Shown: positions 6,028 through 7,901 of the stretch, in pieces
Layout: the number at the start of each line of letters is the position of its first letter
How positions within the stretch are numbered: position 1 is the stretch's first letter
Source: Clostridiales bacterium
GTDB taxonomy: Bacteria; Bacillota; Clostridia; Tissierellales; Dethiosulfatibacteraceae
Assembly (NCBI GenBank): GCA_003539375.1
Contig: DPPH01000228.1
Coordinates: forward strand, 9,092 to 16,992
Length of the DNA: 7,901 nucleotides
Reading direction: 5' to 3'
The notes under the pieces: model-generated
Seen by the model: the letters and a program-made list of their open reading frames with translations, nothing else
Databases searched by the model: none
Told to the model about the DNA's origin: nothing
Made by a program: the position numbers and the translations under genes

Positions 6028-7866
6028 ATGTTTAATATAAAAGAAGAATTAGGAAAACTTCCCGATAGTCCTGGAGTATATATGATGAAGGACGATATGG
6101 AAAATATTATTTACGTCGGCAAGGCTAAAAGCTTAAAGAAGAGAGTAAAGCAGTATTTTCAATCGTCAGGACACTCACTAAAAATTGGAAAAATGATAAG
6201 TAAAATAGAAAGCTTTGAGTACATTATTACAGATAATGAAATCGAAGCTTTAATTTTAGAGTCAAATTTAATAAAGAAAAATAGACCGAAGTACAATACT
6301 TTACTAATGGATGATAAACACTATCCTTATATTAAAGTTACTGTAAGAGAGGATTTTCCTAGAATAATTAAAGTGAGAAAAATCCAAAAAGATAAAAATA
6401 AATATTTTGGCCCTTACGTAAGTACATATTCAGTGAATAAAACCATAGAAGCCTTAAGGGATATTTTTAAAATAAGAACCTGTAAAATTAATATAAAGAA
6501 TGGGAATGAAAGAAAAAGACCCTGTTTAAATTATTATATAAAAAGATGTGATGCTCCTTGTGTTGGAAATATAAGCAAAGAAGATTACAGAAAAATGATT
6601 GATGAAGCTTTAGATATACTAGACGGCAAAGAAGATAAAATCATTAAAATTTTAGAAGAAAAAATGTTGAAAGCCTCTAAAGAGCTGAAATTTGAATTAG
6701 CTGCAGAATATAGAGATAAAATTGAATCTATAAGAAATGTAAATGAAAAACAAAAAATGACATCTACAAAACTAGTTGATTTAGATGTAGTAGGTATGGC
6801 TTTAGGAGAGGATAAAGCAGTAGTGGAAATTTTCTTTGTAAGAAATGGTAAAGTTCAAGGTAAGGAAGATTACATACTGCAGTACAATGGAGAAGAGAAA
6901 CAAGAAGTGATAGAATCCTTTATAAAACAGTTTTATGCTGGTTCTGTATATGTTCCTAGAGAGATATACCTACAAGAGGAAATACCAGATAAAGAACTAA
7001 TTGAAAAATGGTTGGGAGATAAAAGAGGTGGAAAAATTGAAATCAAAGTGCCTTTAAAAGGAGAAAAAAACATGCTCCTAAAAATGGTTAGGAAAAATGC
7101 CTTCGAAAAACTTCACAAAAACTTTGATAAAATAAAAAAGAAGACGGAAGATTCTAGAGAAGCAGTAGAGGAACTAGAAAAACTACTTGACTTTGATAAA
7201 AGTATAGATAGAATAGAAGCCTTTGATATTTCTAATATACAAGGTGTAGAGAATGTAGGGTCAATGGTAGTATTTATGGACGGATTGCCTAAAAAAAGTG
7301 ATTACAGAAGATTTAGAATAAAAACCGTTTATGGGCCAAATGATTACAAAAGCATGGAAGAAATGCTCGATAGAAGAATAAGTCGTGGTCTTAAAGAAAA
7401 AGCAAAGGTAATAAAGGGTAAAAGCTTTGATAAACTTCCGGATTTAATTCTTATGGATGGTGGAAAAGGGCAGGTAAATATTGCTGAAGAAGTTCTCTAC
7501 AACTACGGTGTAGATATTCCAGTTTGCGGTATGGTAAAAGACGATAAACATACAACTAGAGGGTTAATATATAATAATAAAGAATTTGAAATAAAGAAAA
7601 ATTCTAAAGTTTACAGACTTATATCCTCTATACAAAACGAAGCCCATAGATTTGCAATAACCTATCATAAGAATTTAAGAAGTAAAAACGCCTTCAAATC
7701 CGAGCTAGACGATATACCAGGAGTTGGAGAAAAAAGAAAACTTAACCTACTTAAAAAATTCAAGTCTGTAGAAAAAATAAAAGAAGCAACCTATGAGGAA
7801 TTACTGGAAACTGAAGGTATGAATAAAAAAGTGGCTGAAGAAGTGGTAAGATTTTTTGAAAAATAA
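6028..7866 (+). CDS. uvrC: UvrABC system protein C (excinuclease ABC subunit C)
   Basis: UvrC is the dual nuclease that cuts the damaged strand on both sides of the lesion once UvrB is in place. The 612 residues match the family (E. coli 610). The N-terminal GIY-YIG nuclease (3' incision) shows GVY (16-18), IYVGKA (28-33), catalytic Arg39 and Glu78. Four cysteines (152, 166, 174, 178) match the cluster known to bind 4Fe-4S in E. coli UvrC. A UVR domain (about 203-238) contacts UvrB. The RNase H-like nuclease (5' incision) has Asp400 (FDISNIQG), Asp439 (GPNDY), Asp477 (MDGGKGQ) and His540 (EAHRFAITYH), equivalent to E. coli D399, D438, D466 and H538. Two helix-hairpin-helix motifs (about 558-611, including IPGVGEKR) bind DNA. 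All catalytic residues are present. It is separated from uvrBA by a terminator and is likely expressed from the promoter at 5031-5059. Confidence 0.98.
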   Translation: MFNIKEELGKLPDSPGVYMMKDDMENIIYVGKAKSLKKRVKQYFQSSGHSLKIGKMISKIESFEYIITDNEIEALILESNLIKKNRPKYNTLLMDDKHYPYIKVTVREDFPRIIKVRKIQKDKNKYFGPYVSTYSVNKTIEALRDIFKIRTCKINIKNGNERKRPCLNYYIKRCDAPCVGNISKEDYRKMIDEALDILDGKEDKIIKILEEKMLKASKELKFELAAEYRDKIESIRNVNEKQKMTSTKLVDLDVVGMALGEDKAVVEIFFVRNGKVQGKEDYILQYNGEEKQEVIESFIKQFYAGSVYVPREIYLQEEIPDKELIEKWLGDKRGGKIEIKVPLKGEKNMLLKMVRKNAFEKLHKNFDKIKKKTEDSREAVEELEKLLDFDKSIDRIEAFDISNIQGVENVGSMVVFMDGLPKKSDYRRFRIKTVYGPNDYKSMEEMLDRRISRGLKEKAKVIKGKSFDKLPDLILMDGGKGQVNIAEEVLYNYGVDIPVCGMVKDDKHTTRGLIYNNKEFEIKKNSKVYRLISSIQNEAHRFAITYHKNLRSKNAFKSELDDIPGVGEKRKLNLLKKFKSVEKIKEATYEELLETEGMNKKVAEEVVRFFEK

Positions 7867-7883
7867 ATTTGTAAAACAGAACC

Positions 7884-7901
7884 TTCCAAATTAATTTGGA
7901 A
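7884..7901 (+). repeat. Perfect 18-base palindrome after uvrC, possible truncated terminator
   Basis: TTCCAAATTAATTTGGAA reads the same on both strands and lies 17 bases past the uvrC stop. As RNA it could fold into a 7-bp stem with a 4-base TTAA loop, and it could extend further since the window ends at its last base. A terminator is the likeliest reading, but the U-tract that would prove it lies outside the window. Confidence 0.5.

Noticed and set aside
1..7901. CRISPR arrays, tRNA/rRNA genes, insertion sequences or phage attachment sites
   Set aside because: No regularly spaced repeats, RNA gene signatures, transposase fragments or terminal inverted repeats were seen; the window is almost fully coding for chromosomal repair genes.

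Overview
The window is AT-rich DNA carrying four intact genes, all on the + strand and tightly packed. It suggests an anaerobic, low-GC Gram-positive bacterium of the Clostridia type. The reasons are strong AGGAGG-like ribosome binding sites, heavy use of AGA for arginine and ATA for isoleucine, the uvrB-uvrA gene order, and a Bacillus/Clostridium-type LexA operator. The genus cannot be named from this sequence alone.

Layout. Positions 1-163 are a very AT-rich non-coding leader with a sigma-A-type promoter, an almost perfect SOS (LexA) box at the predicted transcription start, and the ribosome binding site of uvrB. uvrB (TTG start, 164-2143) and uvrA (2159-4975) are separated by only 15 bases and form one SOS-controlled transcription unit. 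That unit ends in a 13-bp hairpin terminator at 4982-5017. A second, near-consensus promoter (5031-5059) without a visible SOS box then drives a PAS-GGDEF signalling protein (5083-5991), followed 36 bases later by uvrC (6028-7866). The last 18 bases are a perfect palindrome that may be the start of a terminator cut off by the window edge.

Function. UvrA, UvrB and UvrC together are the complete nucleotide excision repair incision machinery: UvrA2 finds the lesion, UvrB is loaded and verifies it, and UvrC makes both incisions. All three have their catalytic motifs intact. The unexpected member is the PAS-GGDEF protein between uvrBA and uvrC. Its GGDEF domain keeps the c-di-GMP inhibitory-site motif (RxxD) but has changes at the active site: GNDEF instead of GGDEF, and Asn in place of the first metal-binding Asp. 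It may therefore be a weak or inactive cyclase, or a c-di-GMP sensor, co-expressed with UvrC. This is the only part of the window that is not routine.
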